The notes: a model not told the origin generated them from the sequence alone. A stretch of DNA of 59,769 bases from Acidilobaceae archaeon (GCA_027046245.1 JALTZJ010000034.1:1-59769); one strand, 5' to 3'. Shown: positions 8,621 through 17,245, counted from the first letter of the stretch. Made by a program: numbers and translations.

Positions 8621-9075
8621 AGCCGGAGAAGGAAGTAGCAGAGTGGCTAAAGAGGTTCGCCTCTGCAGCGATACTAGGAGCAATAGAGTTCGCCATCTTC
8701 ATAGTACTATTCTACTGGCTACTGCCCTATGTCATACAGCAGCTAGTCCCAGGCTACGAGCCAGTAGCTAGGCAAGGCTATCCAGTGATAGTAGTCTCGA
8801 TGCTGCTACTCAGCATAACAGCCAGAGCACTAAGAGGAACCATACTAAACCCGATATTCAGGAGCGCCATGATACTACTAGGCCTAATACTATCGGTGAG
8901 CATAGTAGGCATAGGCGAGCTAAAGGTAGAGGGAATAGATGCAGGGGGAGGCGCCACCCTAAACTTCTACATAGACCTCACACCGCTCTACGAGATAATA
9001 TTCCTCTTCATGATACTACCGACAATAGCCTTCATATTCATAAACTACTTCCTCGGAGAAGCAGAGAAGAGTTGA
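8617..9075 (+). CDS. Four-helix membrane protein of the membrane operon
   Basis: Unknown function. About four membrane helices are predicted: around 'AAILGAIEFAIFIVLFYWLL', 'YPVIVVSMLLLSITARAL', 'SAMILLGLILSVSIVGI' and 'IIFLFMILPTIAFIFINYF'. The start is TTG 8617 in a TTGA overlap with the previous stop, and the gene ends in another TTGA overlap with the next. It may form a complex with the neighbours. No catalytic motif was recognised. Confidence 0.7.
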   Translation: MKPEKEVAEWLKRFASAAILGAIEFAIFIVLFYWLLPYVIQQLVPGYEPVARQGYPVIVVSMLLLSITARALRGTILNPIFRSAMILLGLILSVSIVGIGELKVEGIDAGGGATLNFYIDLTPLYEIIFLFMILPTIAFIFINYFLGEAEKS

Positions 9076-9341
9076 AGCCCCCAAAGGCGAGACTGTTTTA
9101 CGCGAACGGTGTTCGATTAATGGCGGAGAGCCGGAGGCTCCGCGAGTCCGTGCCAGCAGCCCTCTCGATACTACTTGCTGCGCTGAGCATATACTTCTTC
9201 ATAAACGCGCTCAGACTGATAACCTCGGAGCAGCCGCGCGTGGCTGCAAGCATACTAGCCACGATCATAGGGATAACACTGCTTAGCGCGAGCGTGAACG
9301 CCCTTAAGAGCTGGGTTCTCGCTAGGAGATGTGAGGGATGA
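9072..9341 (+). CDS. Two-helix membrane protein, last gene of the membrane operon
   Basis: Unknown function. It has 89 residues with a basic N-terminus and two hydrophobic segments ('VPAALSILLAALSIYFFI' and 'AASILATIIGITLLSASV'). TTG 9072 overlaps the previous TGA. The gene could instead begin at ATG 9120, which would shorten the basic N-terminus. It ends the operon; the DUF2797 gene beyond is convergent. Confidence 0.65.
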   Translation: MKPPKARLFYANGVRLMAESRRLRESVPAALSILLAALSIYFFINALRLITSEQPRVAASILATIIGITLLSASVNALKSWVLARRCEG

Positions 9342-9461
9342 TGCAAGTCTGCCGCTCCTGAGCCCCTCTAAGTCTCCCAGCTAGGGGGCTTTGAGGACCG
9401 AACCCCTGACTGACCCCCGCTATTAGTGGGCCCTTGCAGCTCTAGCCACGGCCTCCGAGGT

Positions 9462-10379
9462 TCAGGCATCCTCGTATCCTAGCTTTATGATGCTGGCCCT
9501 ATGCATTAGCTCCCTGCTATGGATGGCTGCATAGACTCTATCACCCTTAACTATCAGAAAGCCGCCCCAGTAGCCTACGGCCCTAAGCTTGGAGCCGTGG
9601 AGCCTCGCTGGAGCAGCCTCGGGTGGTAGCTCGTCGGGAGGTCTAATCCTCACGATTTGCCCGTCCCAGTCGAGGCCGAGCACTCTCGATGCTTTCTCCG
9701 CGGCGGCTTCAAGGAGCGCAGCAGCTGCCCCAGGATGAATACGTCTGGCTCTAGCTTTCCTGGACGGCCTCTCGCTAGCGATGCCCCGCTTCGAGGCCTC
9801 CAGTTCGAGGAGGCGCGCCCTGTAGGCCCCCTCAACGACTGCTATCAACGTCGCGGCATCGTGAGGCTGCTCCGCCAGTCTATCTAGGAAACGCCAGCTC
9901 CTAGTAACTCCCACCTTAACAGAGCCGCCGGCAACAGCCAAGTAAACCGTATATTCGAGCTTGACCCTCTCGTCGAGCGCCCTGCACGCCTCAAGGCTCT
10001 TGGCCCCGGATCTACTAATGCACTCATCGTATAGAGCCCTCAAACTCCTACGATGCCTTCTGCAGTAGCCCTGCGGAGCTAGCTCGGGGCAGTAGAGCCT
10101 CTCCTCCGGATTATCCTTCTCTGCTAGAGGCCCATTATGCCACCTGCAATAAGCCTCGTATCCCCCCCTGCCAGGTAGCGTGAAGAAACCATTATACAGG
10201 TAGACATCGGCGCTTGGAGGGTCTTGGAGGAGCAGACCACGGAAGGACACAGTATACTCGTCGACCAAGTATTCTCCTCCACCAGCGAGCCCCCTATACT
10301 CATAGCTAGCCCTGCTACGGTACTCCACAGATTTACGGACTAGCCTCAACACGCTAACGCCCTGCACTACAGGATACAC
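9462..10379 (-). CDS. DUF2797 family zinc-ribbon protein
   Basis: The DUF2797 family has no settled role; its core is similar to GIY-YIG-type folds. The 305-residue protein has paired Cys/His sites ('YCRWHNG', 'LYCPEL', 'YCRRHRR') that look like zinc-binding sites, and then the family core 'YTVYLAVAGGSVKVGVTRS' followed by 'RLAEQPHDAATLIA'. The family's usual 'EQGA' is 'EQPH' here. GTG 10379 is the likely start. It is convergent with the membrane operon and divergent from proS. Confidence 0.8.
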   Translation of the reverse strand: MYPVVQGVSVLRLVRKSVEYRSRASYEYRGLAGGGEYLVDEYTVSFRGLLLQDPPSADVYLYNGFFTLPGRGGYEAYCRWHNGPLAEKDNPEERLYCPELAPQGYCRRHRRSLRALYDECISRSGAKSLEACRALDERVKLEYTVYLAVAGGSVKVGVTRSWRFLDRLAEQPHDAATLIAVVEGAYRARLLELEASKRGIASERPSRKARARRIHPGAAAALLEAAAEKASRVLGLDWDGQIVRIRPPDELPPEAAPARLHGSKLRAVGYWGGFLIVKGDRVYAAIHSRELMHRASIIKLGYEDA

Positions 10380-10435
10380 CCCACCCTCCCGGCTCCCCTA
10401 CCTAGCACCTCCCTGAGGGAGCAGTAAGCCCTAGA

Positions 10436-10451
10436 GGAGTAGGGATACTCC
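10436..10451. repeat. 6-bp hairpin in the DUF2797-proS gap
   Basis: GGAGTA and TACTCC around a GGGA loop. The 240-bp divergent gap otherwise shows only promoter-like A/T patches; the role of the hairpin is unclear. Confidence 0.3.
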
Positions 10452-10619
10452 AGGCGTGATAGAGGGGCTAGCTAATCAATACCCCGCTTCTCCTAAGTGT
10501 AGCACGGCTCCTAAGGTACGGGTCTTCGTTATCTGCTCTGAGTAAGCCCTGTAGCTAAATGCTCAAGTGTATGGAGAGTAGCGTATCTGGGATAAACGGT
10601 TGGAGGCCTGTTGAGGTGC

Positions 10620-12077
10620 ATGGACGTGGCGGGTGTCCAGAGGGAGAAGTGGAGGAGCGACTTTCCAAGGTGGTTTGACTGGATAATCAGGGAGGCAGAG
10701 GTTTACGATTATGGAAGGTATCCTGTGAAGGGCATGGGCATATGGATGCCTTACGGCTTCCAGATTAGGCGGAGGATAATAGATGTCATTAGAGGCGTCC
10801 TGGACCCGCTAGGCCACGAGGAGGTTCTGTTCCCTCTCCTGATACCGGAGGACCTGCTGCGTAGGGAGTCTGAGCATATCAGGGGCTTCGAGGACGAGGT
10901 ATACTGGGTTACGCATGGGGGCTTGGAGCCGTTAGACGTGAAGCTGGCACTCAGGCCTACTAGCGAGACCAGCATAACCTACATGGAGACCTTCTGGATA
11001 CACAGCTACAAGCAGCTCCCGAAAAAGTACTATCAGATAGTGAGTATATTTCGCTACGAGACCAAGGCTACCCGGCCTATGATAAGGCTAAGGGAGGTAA
11101 CAACGTTCAAGGAGGCACACACAGTCCACGACAGCTTCGAGGACGCGGAGAGACAGGTTCTCGAAGCAATTGACGCCTACAAGAGAATATACGACGAGCT
11201 GGCTATACCCTACTTAGTCAGTAGAAGGCCTGACTGGGATAAGTTCGCTGGCGCCCTCTACACGATAGCCTTCGACACAGTACTTCCAGACGGGAGGGTG
11301 CTGCAGATAGGCACAGTTCATAACCTAGGCCAAAACTTCACCAAGGCATTCGACTTCAAGATTCAGCTGCGCGACGAGAGCCTGGATCACCCGTGGCAGA
11401 CTAGCTACGGGATAAGTGATCGAGTCGTTGCTACAGTCATAGCCATACATGGAGATGATAGAGGGCTGATCCTGCCGCCCAACGTGGCTCCCGTGCAGGT
11501 AGTCGTTATACCGATCCCCTCGGGCGATGAGGAGAGGAAGAAGAGGGTGGTAGAGGAGGCTAAGAGGATAGCGGAGGAGCTGAGGAGCGCCGGCTACCGG
11601 GTTCACGTTGACGACCGTGAGGGCGAGAGGCCGGGAGCTAAGTTCTACCACTGGGAGGCCCGCGGTGTTCCCGTGAGAGTTGAGGTTGGAGCTAGGGAGC
11701 TCGAGAAAGGAGAGGCCACGGTAGCCGCGAGAGATACTCTCGAGAGGAGAAGCGTGCCTCTCGACAGGCTACCAGCAGAAATAGGGAAAGAGCTGGAGAG
11801 TCTAAGAGAGCGGCTCCATAGAAGGGCGTGGGAGTGGCTATCAAGCAACGTAGCCAAGCTGAGGAGCGTCAAGGAGGCTAAGAGAGTACTAGAGGAGAGG
11901 AGGGGCGTAGTAGAGCTTCCATGGTGTGGCAAGGACGAGTGCGCTCAGAAACTTGAAGAGGATCTAGGCGCAAGGGCCCTTGGGTATCCATGGCCTAGGG
12001 AAGCCGCAGAGGGAGAAGCATGTCCCGTATGCGGGGAACCTGCAATCACCTGGATGAGGTACGCGAAGACCTACTAG
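10620..12077 (+). CDS. proS: Prolyl-tRNA synthetase, archaeal type
   Basis: Class II synthetase charging tRNA-Pro. The catalytic core shows motif 2 '[25 protein letters not shown]' split around the ATP site, '[12 protein letters not shown]', and motif 3 '[14 protein letters not shown]'. The anticodon-binding domain follows, then the C-terminal zinc domain of the archaeal/eukaryotic subtype with Cys pairs in 'WCGKDEC' and 'CPVCGEP', ending in the usual Tyr. ATG 10620 is preferred; TTG 10611 in frame with 'GGAGG' just before it is the alternative. Confidence 0.95.
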   Translation: MDVAGVQREKWRSDFPRWFDWIIREAEVYDYGRYPVKGMGIWMPYGFQIRRRIIDVIRGVLDPLGHEEVLFPLLIPEDLLRRESEHIRGFEDEVYWVTHGGLEPLDVKLALRPTSETSITYMETFWIHSYKQLPKKYYQIVSIFRYETKATRPMIRLREVTTFKEAHTVHDSFEDAERQVLEAIDAYKRIYDELAIPYLVSRRPDWDKFAGALYTIAFDTVLPDGRVLQIGTVHNLGQNFTKAFDFKIQLRDESLDHPWQTSYGISDRVVATVIAIHGDDRGLILPPNVAPVQVVVIPIPSGDEERKKRVVEEAKRIAEELRSAGYRVHVDDREGERPGAKFYHWEARGVPVRVEVGARELEKGEATVAARDTLERRSVPLDRLPAEIGKELESLRERLHRRAWEWLSSNVAKLRSVKEAKRVLEERRGVVELPWCGKDECAQKLEEDLGARALGYPWPREAAEGEACPVCGEPAITWMRYAKTY

Positions 12078-12104
12078 GCGCTCCGGAAAGCTATGCACGA
12101 TACC

Positions 12105-12113
12105 CTTAATAAC
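12105..12113 (+). promoter_or_regulatory. TATA box of the S26e gene
   Basis: CTTAATAAC in the proS-S26e gap predicts a start near 12133 and a leader of about 20 nt before GTG 12152. Confidence 0.5.
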
Positions 12114-12151
12114 CTGTACCCGGCCACCCATGAATCTCTGGGTGCGGAAAG

Positions 12152-12439
12152 GTGCCCAAGAAGAGGGAGAACAGGGGACGGAGAAAGGGCGCCAAAGGTA
12201 AAAGCGGCACTATACAGTGTGACAACTGCGGCAGAGTAGTCCCTGCAGACAAGGCGATATGCGTCACGAGGATGTACAGTCCAGTTGACCCCCAGCTAGC
12301 CGAGGAGCTAGAGAAGAAGGGAGCAATAATAATGAGGTACCCGGTAACGAAGTGCTACTGTGTAAGCTGTGCAGTGCACTATGGAATAGTCAAGATAAGG
12401 CCCGAGGAGCAGAGGAAGCCCAAGACATTCAACATATAG
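12152..12439 (+). CDS. rps26e: 30S ribosomal protein S26e
   Basis: Ribosomal small-subunit protein present in eukaryotes and some crenarchaea. It has 95 residues with a basic N-terminus ('KKRENRGRRKG'), the zinc site formed by 'CDNCGR' and 'YCVSCAVHYG', and the family core 'PADKAICVTRMYSPVDP'. The GTG start follows 'GGAAAGGT'. It has its own TATA box. The next gene starts 25 bp after it on the same strand. Confidence 0.95.
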   Translation: MPKKRENRGRRKGAKGKSGTIQCDNCGRVVPADKAICVTRMYSPVDPQLAEELEKKGAIIMRYPVTKCYCVSCAVHYGIVKIRPEEQRKPKTFNI

Positions 12440-12464
12440 CCCGGGTAGGGGTGCCCTGAAAGGC

Positions 12465-12971
12465 TTGGAAGCCCCTCGACACAGCCTAGTAGACCTTTTA
12501 TGGTTCCTAGACCTAGTGGCGGGGCGGGCAGAGGCTGCGGGTAGCGACTTCCTATTAGCGGGCCCCGTGAACCAATGGTTCCGTGGGATCAAGAGGACAA
12601 TCCCCCACCCCTACCTCATCCTAGTGGCTAGCCGTGAAGGCGTGTCAGCCCTTAGGAGAGCCCTCGAAATAGGAGCAGCAATCCTGGAATGGGAGCCGGA
12701 ATGGGTTGAAGGCGTGGAAGAGGGGTTGGAGGCCAGGCTACTCCTAAGAGGCTACGACATAGCTCTTCTCAGCGACCCCCTACTCAGGCTACCCGGGGGA
12801 GCTAAGAAGATGTATATAGCGAGAGAGATGGCTAGGGACGCGGGCCACGTAGTCATAGACAAGAGAGTAGTCAGACTAGCCCCCCTCTCTTTTGAGGCAG
12901 ACCTAGGCGAGGCCCTCGGTGCCGCTCCATGGCTTCGGGAAAACGAGCATGGAGGGCTAGCGAGGCGCTAG
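12465..12971 (+). CDS. Conserved hypothetical, possible degenerate nucleotidyltransferase fold
   Basis: Not firmly recognised. The 168-residue protein has 'FLLAGPVNQWFRGIKRTI' followed by 'YLILVASREGVSALRRAL', a layout like nucleotidyltransferases of the AbiEii/MNT kind ('L-x-GG-x-A...R...D-x-D-L-hydrophobic'). The position that would hold the catalytic Asp pair reads 'PHPYLILV', so it would be inactive if related; this is weak inference. TTG 12465 is the start. Its last 43 bp overlap the nuclease gene, pointing to a coupled pair. Confidence 0.55.
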   Translation: MEAPRHSLVDLLWFLDLVAGRAEAAGSDFLLAGPVNQWFRGIKRTIPHPYLILVASREGVSALRRALEIGAAILEWEPEWVEGVEEGLEARLLLRGYDIALLSDPLLRLPGGAKKMYIAREMARDAGHVVIDKRVVRLAPLSFEADLGEALGAAPWLRENEHGGLARR

Positions 12972-13570
12972 CCGCCTGGCTCCTAGAGGAGCTTGGCTTC
13001 AAAGTAGTAGAGACGCATAGAAGAATAATAGTTGACGGTGTGGACGTAGGCGAGATAGATATAGTGGCTGAGCGTGGCGGTACGCTCTACGCCGTCGAAA
13101 TAAAGGCGGGACAAGCAGACGTAGGCTCGGTGAGGCAAGCCTATGTCAATGCAGTGGCAGCAGGCATGAAGCCTCTAATAGTGGCAAGAGGTGTCGACGA
13201 GTCTGCAAGGAAGCTAGCTGAGAAGCTTGGCGTCGAGATCCTAGTGGCGAGTGACATAGTCTATGCAGGAGCAGACGAGGTACGAGAAATAGTAAGGGAA
13301 GCTGTGGCAGACGCATTACTCGCCATAGCAGCAACTATCTACAGCTGCACAAAGCTAACCTCCGACGAGGAGGAGATATTAAAGGCAATAGCAGACTCGC
13401 AGACAATAACGGAAGCCGCGGAGAAACTAGGAGTCGGCATAGGAGAACTTGGCAGGAAGCTGGACGAGCTAAGAAAGAAAGGCACTCTGCCCAAAGACAA
13501 GAGCTACAAGAGCCTGAGAGCCTCCGCAATGCTTGCACTTCTCTGCAGGAAGAAGCTAAAGAACCAATAA
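12929..13570 (+). CDS. PD-(D/E)XK (RecB/YraN-like) nuclease with C-terminal HTH
   Basis: The N-terminal half has the PD-(D/E)XK core: Glu12 in the first helix, 'GEIDIVAE' with Asp44, and 'YAVEIKAG' with Glu57 and Lys59, all appropriately spaced. The fold is that of small RecB-like or Holliday-junction-type nucleases. The C-terminal part, after a helical linker, carries a helix-turn-helix ('TITEAAEKLGVGIGELGRKL', about 143-164) that could bind DNA. It is 213 residues from ATG 12929, inside the end of the preceding gene. The DNA substrate is unknown; a repair or recombination role is the simplest guess. Confidence 0.8.
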   Translation: MASGKRAWRASEALAAWLLEELGFKVVETHRRIIVDGVDVGEIDIVAERGGTLYAVEIKAGQADVGSVRQAYVNAVAAGMKPLIVARGVDESARKLAEKLGVEILVASDIVYAGADEVREIVREAVADALLAIAATIYSCTKLTSDEEEILKAIADSQTITEAAEKLGVGIGELGRKLDELRKKGTLPKDKSYKSLRASAMLALLCRKKLKNQ

Positions 13571-13676
13571 TAAGCCGCATAAAGAATTACGCTGAATCAT
13601 GGCCTCACACTACACACATAATGAGCTAAATATAATGGGGGATTGTGCCCCGCCCCTGACACCCCGAGCTCATTTA

Positions 13677-13700
13677 AACCCCCTAAATCTCTAGGGGGTT
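13677..13700. repeat. 9-bp perfect hairpin in the gap 13571-13863
   Basis: AACCCCCTA and TAGGGGGTT around a 6-nt loop (AATCTC). It lies about 110 bp after the nuclease stop. No T-tract follows on either strand. The 293-bp gap shows no credible coding region. Confidence 0.5.
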
Positions 13701-13817
13701 CCCAGTCGCCGGGGCTCTTACAGCGGGGCGTATCCTAGTCTAATACATTCTAAGACGGGGTAGGGGTCAAATGTTTAGATGAGGGGGCTTCATTCAATGG
13801 TTAGCGTCTCCGACCAT

Positions 13818-13832
13818 GTTATATATAAATAG
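13818..13832. promoter_or_regulatory. Orphan TATA-like element
   Basis: GTTATATATAAATAG is a near-ideal TATA box on the plus strand and also A/T-rich enough on the minus strand. No plus-strand gene follows, and the minus-strand gene at 13864-14040 lies upstream of it, so its product, if any, would be noncoding. Confidence 0.35.
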
Positions 13833-13863
13833 TGGAAAGAGTCGAGCTGCTTTTGAACTAGTT

Positions 13864-14040
13864 TTAGGTGAGACCTCTCTTCTTCGCTTCTCTCCTTAGG
13901 TGTTCTAGCACCTCGAAGGGGTCTCCTTCATACATGTCTTCTAGGTCTTCTAGTGCCTGCATCCACCTCCTTCCATAGAGTTTCTTAGCTAGACTAACAG
14001 TCTCCTCGAGTATTCTTCTTGCCTCGTCGATTCCACTCAC
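13864..14040 (-). CDS. Small conserved-looking hypothetical protein (58 residues)
   Basis: A short gene not recognised by family. It starts with GTG at 14038-14040, preceded by a strong ribosome site GGAGGTTGAT at normal spacing, and ends with TAA at 13864-13866. The product is mostly helical and highly charged, for example 'GIDEARRILEETVSLAKK' and 'PFEVLEHLRREAKKRGLT', with typical archaeal codons. A TATA-like patch (AAAAATATTTC on the minus strand, near 14145) suggests its own transcript with a hairpin-bearing leader. It lies downstream of nmd3 on the same strand. Confidence 0.7.
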   Translation of the reverse strand: MSGIDEARRILEETVSLAKKLYGRRWMQALEDLEDMYEGDPFEVLEHLRREAKKRGLT

Positions 14041-14091
14041 GTCACATCAACCTCCGGCCTCTGGTTTCCCTTTAGAGGCGGCCCCGTAGCC

Positions 14092-14127
14092 CCAGGGGAC
14101 TACTCCCATGTCAATGGGCTCCGGCTC
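14092..14127 (-). repeat. Hairpins in the leader of the 58-residue gene
   Basis: On the minus strand CCCAT-TGAC-ATGGG forms a small hairpin inside a wider CTCCCA...TGGGAG pairing, next to CCCCTGGGG. Together they fill the nmd3-small-gene gap and could be a terminator of nmd3 or a structured leader. Confidence 0.35.
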
Positions 14128-14152
14128 TTTGGGAGTGTGAAATATTTTTCGT

Positions 14153-14860
14153 TTATTTGAGTCTTACAGTTATAGTTTTTCTAGTCCTTGTTTTCCCGCT
14201 CCTGTTAGTTCCCACGATCTCGTGCCTAGTCCTGCTGATACTAGCTTGCCTAGCTCTGGTGAGCGCCTTCACGAATTTACTAGCAGCCCCTCTATGGGTG
14301 AAGTACACGTCTATGCCGTCGCGGCTCTCTATGACTTCTATTAGCGCGTCCCAGACGCTTGCATGTTCAAGTGCCTTCTCGACCTCCCTGCGTACATCCA
14401 CGCTGCTAGCGCCTCGTACCTGGACTAGAGTGTCATACTCGCCGCTTTGCCTAATCTCGCACAGAGGACAGATGCTGGGCTCAAGTTCTATGTGCGTGTC
14501 AATGGTGTAGGGGATCGCTACGCCCTTGTAGGATAGGGATAGCCTAATGAGTACCCTAGTCCTCCAGTCGGGCTCGGATAGCGGCTCCCACCGCTCTAGC
14601 TCGACTCCCTCAAGGGGCTCCACGGGCTTAAGCCTCTCAATGAGCATGCCGACTGCAACGTCTACGGCGGCTGGGAAGCTACCAGCCTCTACCCAGCGGG
14701 TACCCCTTTTCACTCTCCCGCAGAACCTGCAGACAGTGACTCTAAACCTAGAAGGCGTCCCTTTGGCGCCTCCTACTCGCGTTGTGAAGCACTCGGGGCA
14801 TAGACCCTTAATTAGCACTTCGCTTTCTCTGCCACAGGCGGCGCAGAACCTCCTAGCCAT
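14153..14860 (-). CDS. nmd3: NMD3-family ribosome-associated protein
   Basis: The archaeal counterpart of NMD3, which in eukaryotes adapts the large ribosomal subunit for export; in archaea a role in large-subunit maturation or anti-association is assumed. The N-terminal zinc region has 'FCAACGRES', 'LCPECFT', 'VCRFCGRVKRG' and later 'CPLCEIRQ', the two-zinc pattern of the family. The remainder resembles the OB/SH3-like domains, ending with a basic tail. The archaeal form is shorter than eukaryotic NMD3, as expected. ATG 14860 is the start; the next gene is divergent about 110 bp away. Confidence 0.85.
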   Translation of the reverse strand: MARRFCAACGRESEVLIKGLCPECFTTRVGGAKGTPSRFRVTVCRFCGRVKRGTRWVEAGSFPAAVDVAVGMLIERLKPVEPLEGVELERWEPLSEPDWRTRVLIRLSLSYKGVAIPYTIDTHIELEPSICPLCEIRQSGEYDTLVQVRGASSVDVRREVEKALEHASVWDALIEVIESRDGIDVYFTHRGAASKFVKALTRARQASISRTRHEIVGTNRSGKTRTRKTITVRLK

Positions 14861-14989
14861 GCCAGGGGCGCCCCATATACTACTATTGAGATTTAGAGTT
14901 GGAGGGGTTGAAAGAGTATTTCTCTAGCGCCGGATACTCACCGCTTCTAATCAACGGGGTATGCGCTGTTGCTAGGGCTTAACACTGTT

Positions 14990-15469
14990 ATGCTTTTAAT
15001 TGATAGGGGCTTCATTATTCGCGGGTGCCCGGCGCCGTGGATGTGCGTAGCTGTGAAGGGTTCAGGGTCGCCTGTAATGGTTGCAGTTGACTGGATAATG
15101 CATACAGTTCTCATCGATGAGGGGGAAGCAAGGGTTATAGACGGCTCCACGCCCTCAGGTACAGCATTACTACGAGATCCTCTTTCCTTTAGCGTGGTTG
15201 GCAGAGCAAGCCTAGTTAAGGGGAGAGGCGTCGCTAGGATTAATGGTGAATGGAGGGGCACCTGGCTTCTCGCGGATTTAGGCGAGTGTAGAGGAGAGGT
15301 TGAATCTCTAGTAAAGGGAGCGGCGGAGAACTCTGGCATAGTATACGCGGCCCTAGCGTATTCGCCTAGGAGGTCCGTAAGGCTGCCCAGATGGCCTCCC
15401 TTAAAAGCGCCTGCTAGTTGCAGGCCCCTAGTAGATGCTGCCTTTGGCGGTGACCCACTTCAAGGGTAG
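14990..15469 (+). CDS. Conserved hypothetical protein
   Basis: Not recognised. About 160 residues. Visible stretches are 'VDWIMHTVLIDEGEARVIDG', 'ALLRDPLSFSVVGRASLVKG' and a C-terminal 'PRRSVRLPRWPPLKAP'. The pattern suggests an alternating-strand, likely soluble protein. TTG 14969 is in frame 21 bp upstream; ATG 14990 fits a transcript starting near 14972. Its 3' end overlaps the convergent FAU-1 gene by 10 bp. Confidence 0.6.
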   Translation: MLLIDRGFIIRGCPAPWMCVAVKGSGSPVMVAVDWIMHTVLIDEGEARVIDGSTPSGTALLRDPLSFSVVGRASLVKGRGVARINGEWRGTWLLADLGECRGEVESLVKGAAENSGIVYAALAYSPRRSVRLPRWPPLKAPASCRPLVDAAFGGDPLQG

Positions 15470-16875
15470 AGGCTATCTAGCCTCTTACGCGTCTTCTCGG
15501 CCTCCTCAAGCGCTTTCTTGTATAGAGCCTCTGTGAGTCTCCCTTCGCTGTAGGCATTCTCGAGTTTATCGACATCTACGATCTCTGCTGGCTCGCCCGG
15601 CCTCTTAACTACGTCAACGTGCAGGTCTAGGTAGCGTATCCCCTGGCTACTAACCTCGGGTGGCGTATTAATGTTGGCGTAAACACCTAACAGCCTGCCA
15701 TCGGCGGTTACGTATTCGTGAAGCACAACCCACTCTCTAGTATCCATGTAGGTGACCCCTCTATCGCCCGGCATCTTCTCAACATTAAGAGCGTCAAGAA
15801 CGCCGCGGCTACGGAAAACACGCTCAAGCCTTAGCTTGACATAGCCCTCTCGGGCCTCTCCCTTAACGGAGGCCACCGTGAAGGGGCCAAGCCTCAAGGC
15901 TCTACGCTCCGGGGTGAAATGAGTTATAGTGACTCTTCTCCCCGAGAGCTTCTCTGCAACAAACACAAGCACCATACCGCCGCTCTCGGGCCCCCAGAGC
16001 CCTCTACGCATGCCCTCCTCCGCAAAATCAACTAGCATGCTCTCCATTTCGCCTCCAGCCTTCAGGCTATGATGAAGCGTCACAGTGGGCCACAGGCTCC
16101 TTCGTAGCTCATCCATCACTTTCTTCCCTGGTAGGGGAAGGTTGACAATGCTGAGGTACTCGCCCCTCTCGACGACCCCGGGCTCCCCAGGCTTCTCGGA
16201 GGCTAGGGAAAGGGCTTTCTCAGCGAGTTCAAGGGCCTCGGAGACCGCCTCCCGAGGGCTCCCCTTCTGGGCGCCACTCCTAAACCTTACATGCACTCCC
16301 CTGAGCCTATCAGAGACCTTCTGCAACTCGCTCAGCAACTCGAGCCTCCTCTCCTCTCTTATGTGCCTCGAGAAGCTGACTCCTGATCCGGGAACTCTGA
16401 CCACAACCCTGAGACCTACTAGGTCTACACCCCTACGGGCTTGCAACTCCTCACCGGGCTCCAAAGCCTCCCGCACAATAGAAAGCCTAACCCGCTCGCC
16501 CTCGTCGGGACAATCGCCCTCTACCACACGCACCCTAAGGCCCTCAGGGCCCCTAGCATGACAGCCGCCCTCGCCTACAGCGTCTATCACTGTATGGACG
16601 CCTAGCCTAGCACGGGAAACCGAAGCGTAAAGAGTCTCCCCAATTATAGCCTTCTCGGCCTCAACGCCAGCCTCCCAAGGATAACCCACGATGACTAAAT
16701 CCTCTATTCTATCCTCGCCGCTCTTAACAGTTACATGAGGGGGAGCATCACTAGTAGGAAGCCTAAGACGATCTTGTAGAACCCGGCTAAGATCTGCTAA
16801 GAGGAAACCCCTCTTCGAGAAGAGAGCAGCAAGGGCAGTTGCATATATCCCCCTCACCCTAACCAGGTACACCAA
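15460..16875 (-). CDS. fau1: Probable ribonuclease FAU-1 (RNase E/G-like with DUF402 domain)
   Basis: Matches the archaeal FAU-1 proteins, AU-rich RNA-binding ribonucleases related to RNase E/G and linked to rRNA precursor processing. The 471 residues have an N-terminal RNase E/G-like region (with 'GYPWEAGVEAE'), a central 'GSGVSFSRHIREERR', and a C-terminal DUF402 domain with 'REWVVLHEYVTADGRLLGVYANINTPPEVS' elements and 'YLDLHVDVVKRPG'. The length equals the known family size. TTG 16875 is followed by GTG 16872; either may start. Confidence 0.85.
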   Translation of the reverse strand: MVYLVRVRGIYATALAALFSKRGFLLADLSRVLQDRLRLPTSDAPPHVTVKSGEDRIEDLVIVGYPWEAGVEAEKAIIGETLYASVSRARLGVHTVIDAVGEGGCHARGPEGLRVRVVEGDCPDEGERVRLSIVREALEPGEELQARRGVDLVGLRVVVRVPGSGVSFSRHIREERRLELLSELQKVSDRLRGVHVRFRSGAQKGSPREAVSEALELAEKALSLASEKPGEPGVVERGEYLSIVNLPLPGKKVMDELRRSLWPTVTLHHSLKAGGEMESMLVDFAEEGMRRGLWGPESGGMVLVFVAEKLSGRRVTITHFTPERRALRLGPFTVASVKGEAREGYVKLRLERVFRSRGVLDALNVEKMPGDRGVTYMDTREWVVLHEYVTADGRLLGVYANINTPPEVSSQGIRYLDLHVDVVKRPGEPAEIVDVDKLENAYSEGRLTEALYKKALEEAEKTRKRLDSLYP

Positions 16876-16975
16876 AATCCCTCAACCCTTCCCCCATTAT
16901 AAGCCAGGGATCCAAGCAGTCCCGGGGAAGAGTCTACCCCAAGTGGGGGACCCGCTTCTAGCGTTCTTTCCGTTT

Positions 16976-17245
16976 TTAGTCCCTTACTGTTTCGAGTATA
17001 CTGATTACTTGCCAGATCCTGGTTCTAGCGTGGAAGGGCATGTTAGGGTCCTGGCTCACCTCGTCCAGCACGCTAACAGCGTTGGCAGCCCTTACAGCGG
17101 GGCTCAACCTTGGATCCCTTAGGTGGGTTAATGCATTGGCGGCAGCCCTCCTAATATTCCTGGGCACCGCTGTGTCATTGATTATCGTGACGAGTATACT
17201 CATAGCGAGCTTAATCTTACCTTCATTATCCTCCGGAATCTTCAT
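16976..17245 (-). CDS. UPF0147 family protein
   Basis: A small helical archaeal family without assigned function. The family sequence is plain: '[19 protein letters not shown]' followed by '[20 protein letters not shown]' and '[12 protein letters not shown]'-like residues. ATG 17245 is preceded by 'GAAGAGG', and TTG 17251 just upstream is the longer alternative. A TATA-like TCTTTAAGCC on the minus strand near 17300 would start the transcript about 30 bp before the ATG. Confidence 0.9.
   Translation of the reverse strand: MKIPEDNEGKIKLAMSILVTIINDTAVPRNIRRAAANALTHLRDPRLSPAVRAANAVSVLDEVSQDPNMPFHARTRIWQVISILETVRD

Noticed and set aside
9338-9420. C/D box RNA after the membrane operon (GATGATG, CTGA)
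   Set aside because: The C box is imperfect, C' is missing and the box spacing beyond the first guide does not fit.
14092-14104. 13-bp match CCCCAGGGGACTA to the RNA candidate at 44141
   Set aside because: The surrounding folds and promoters differ, and the word is mostly a simple palindrome. Shared ancestry is not supported.
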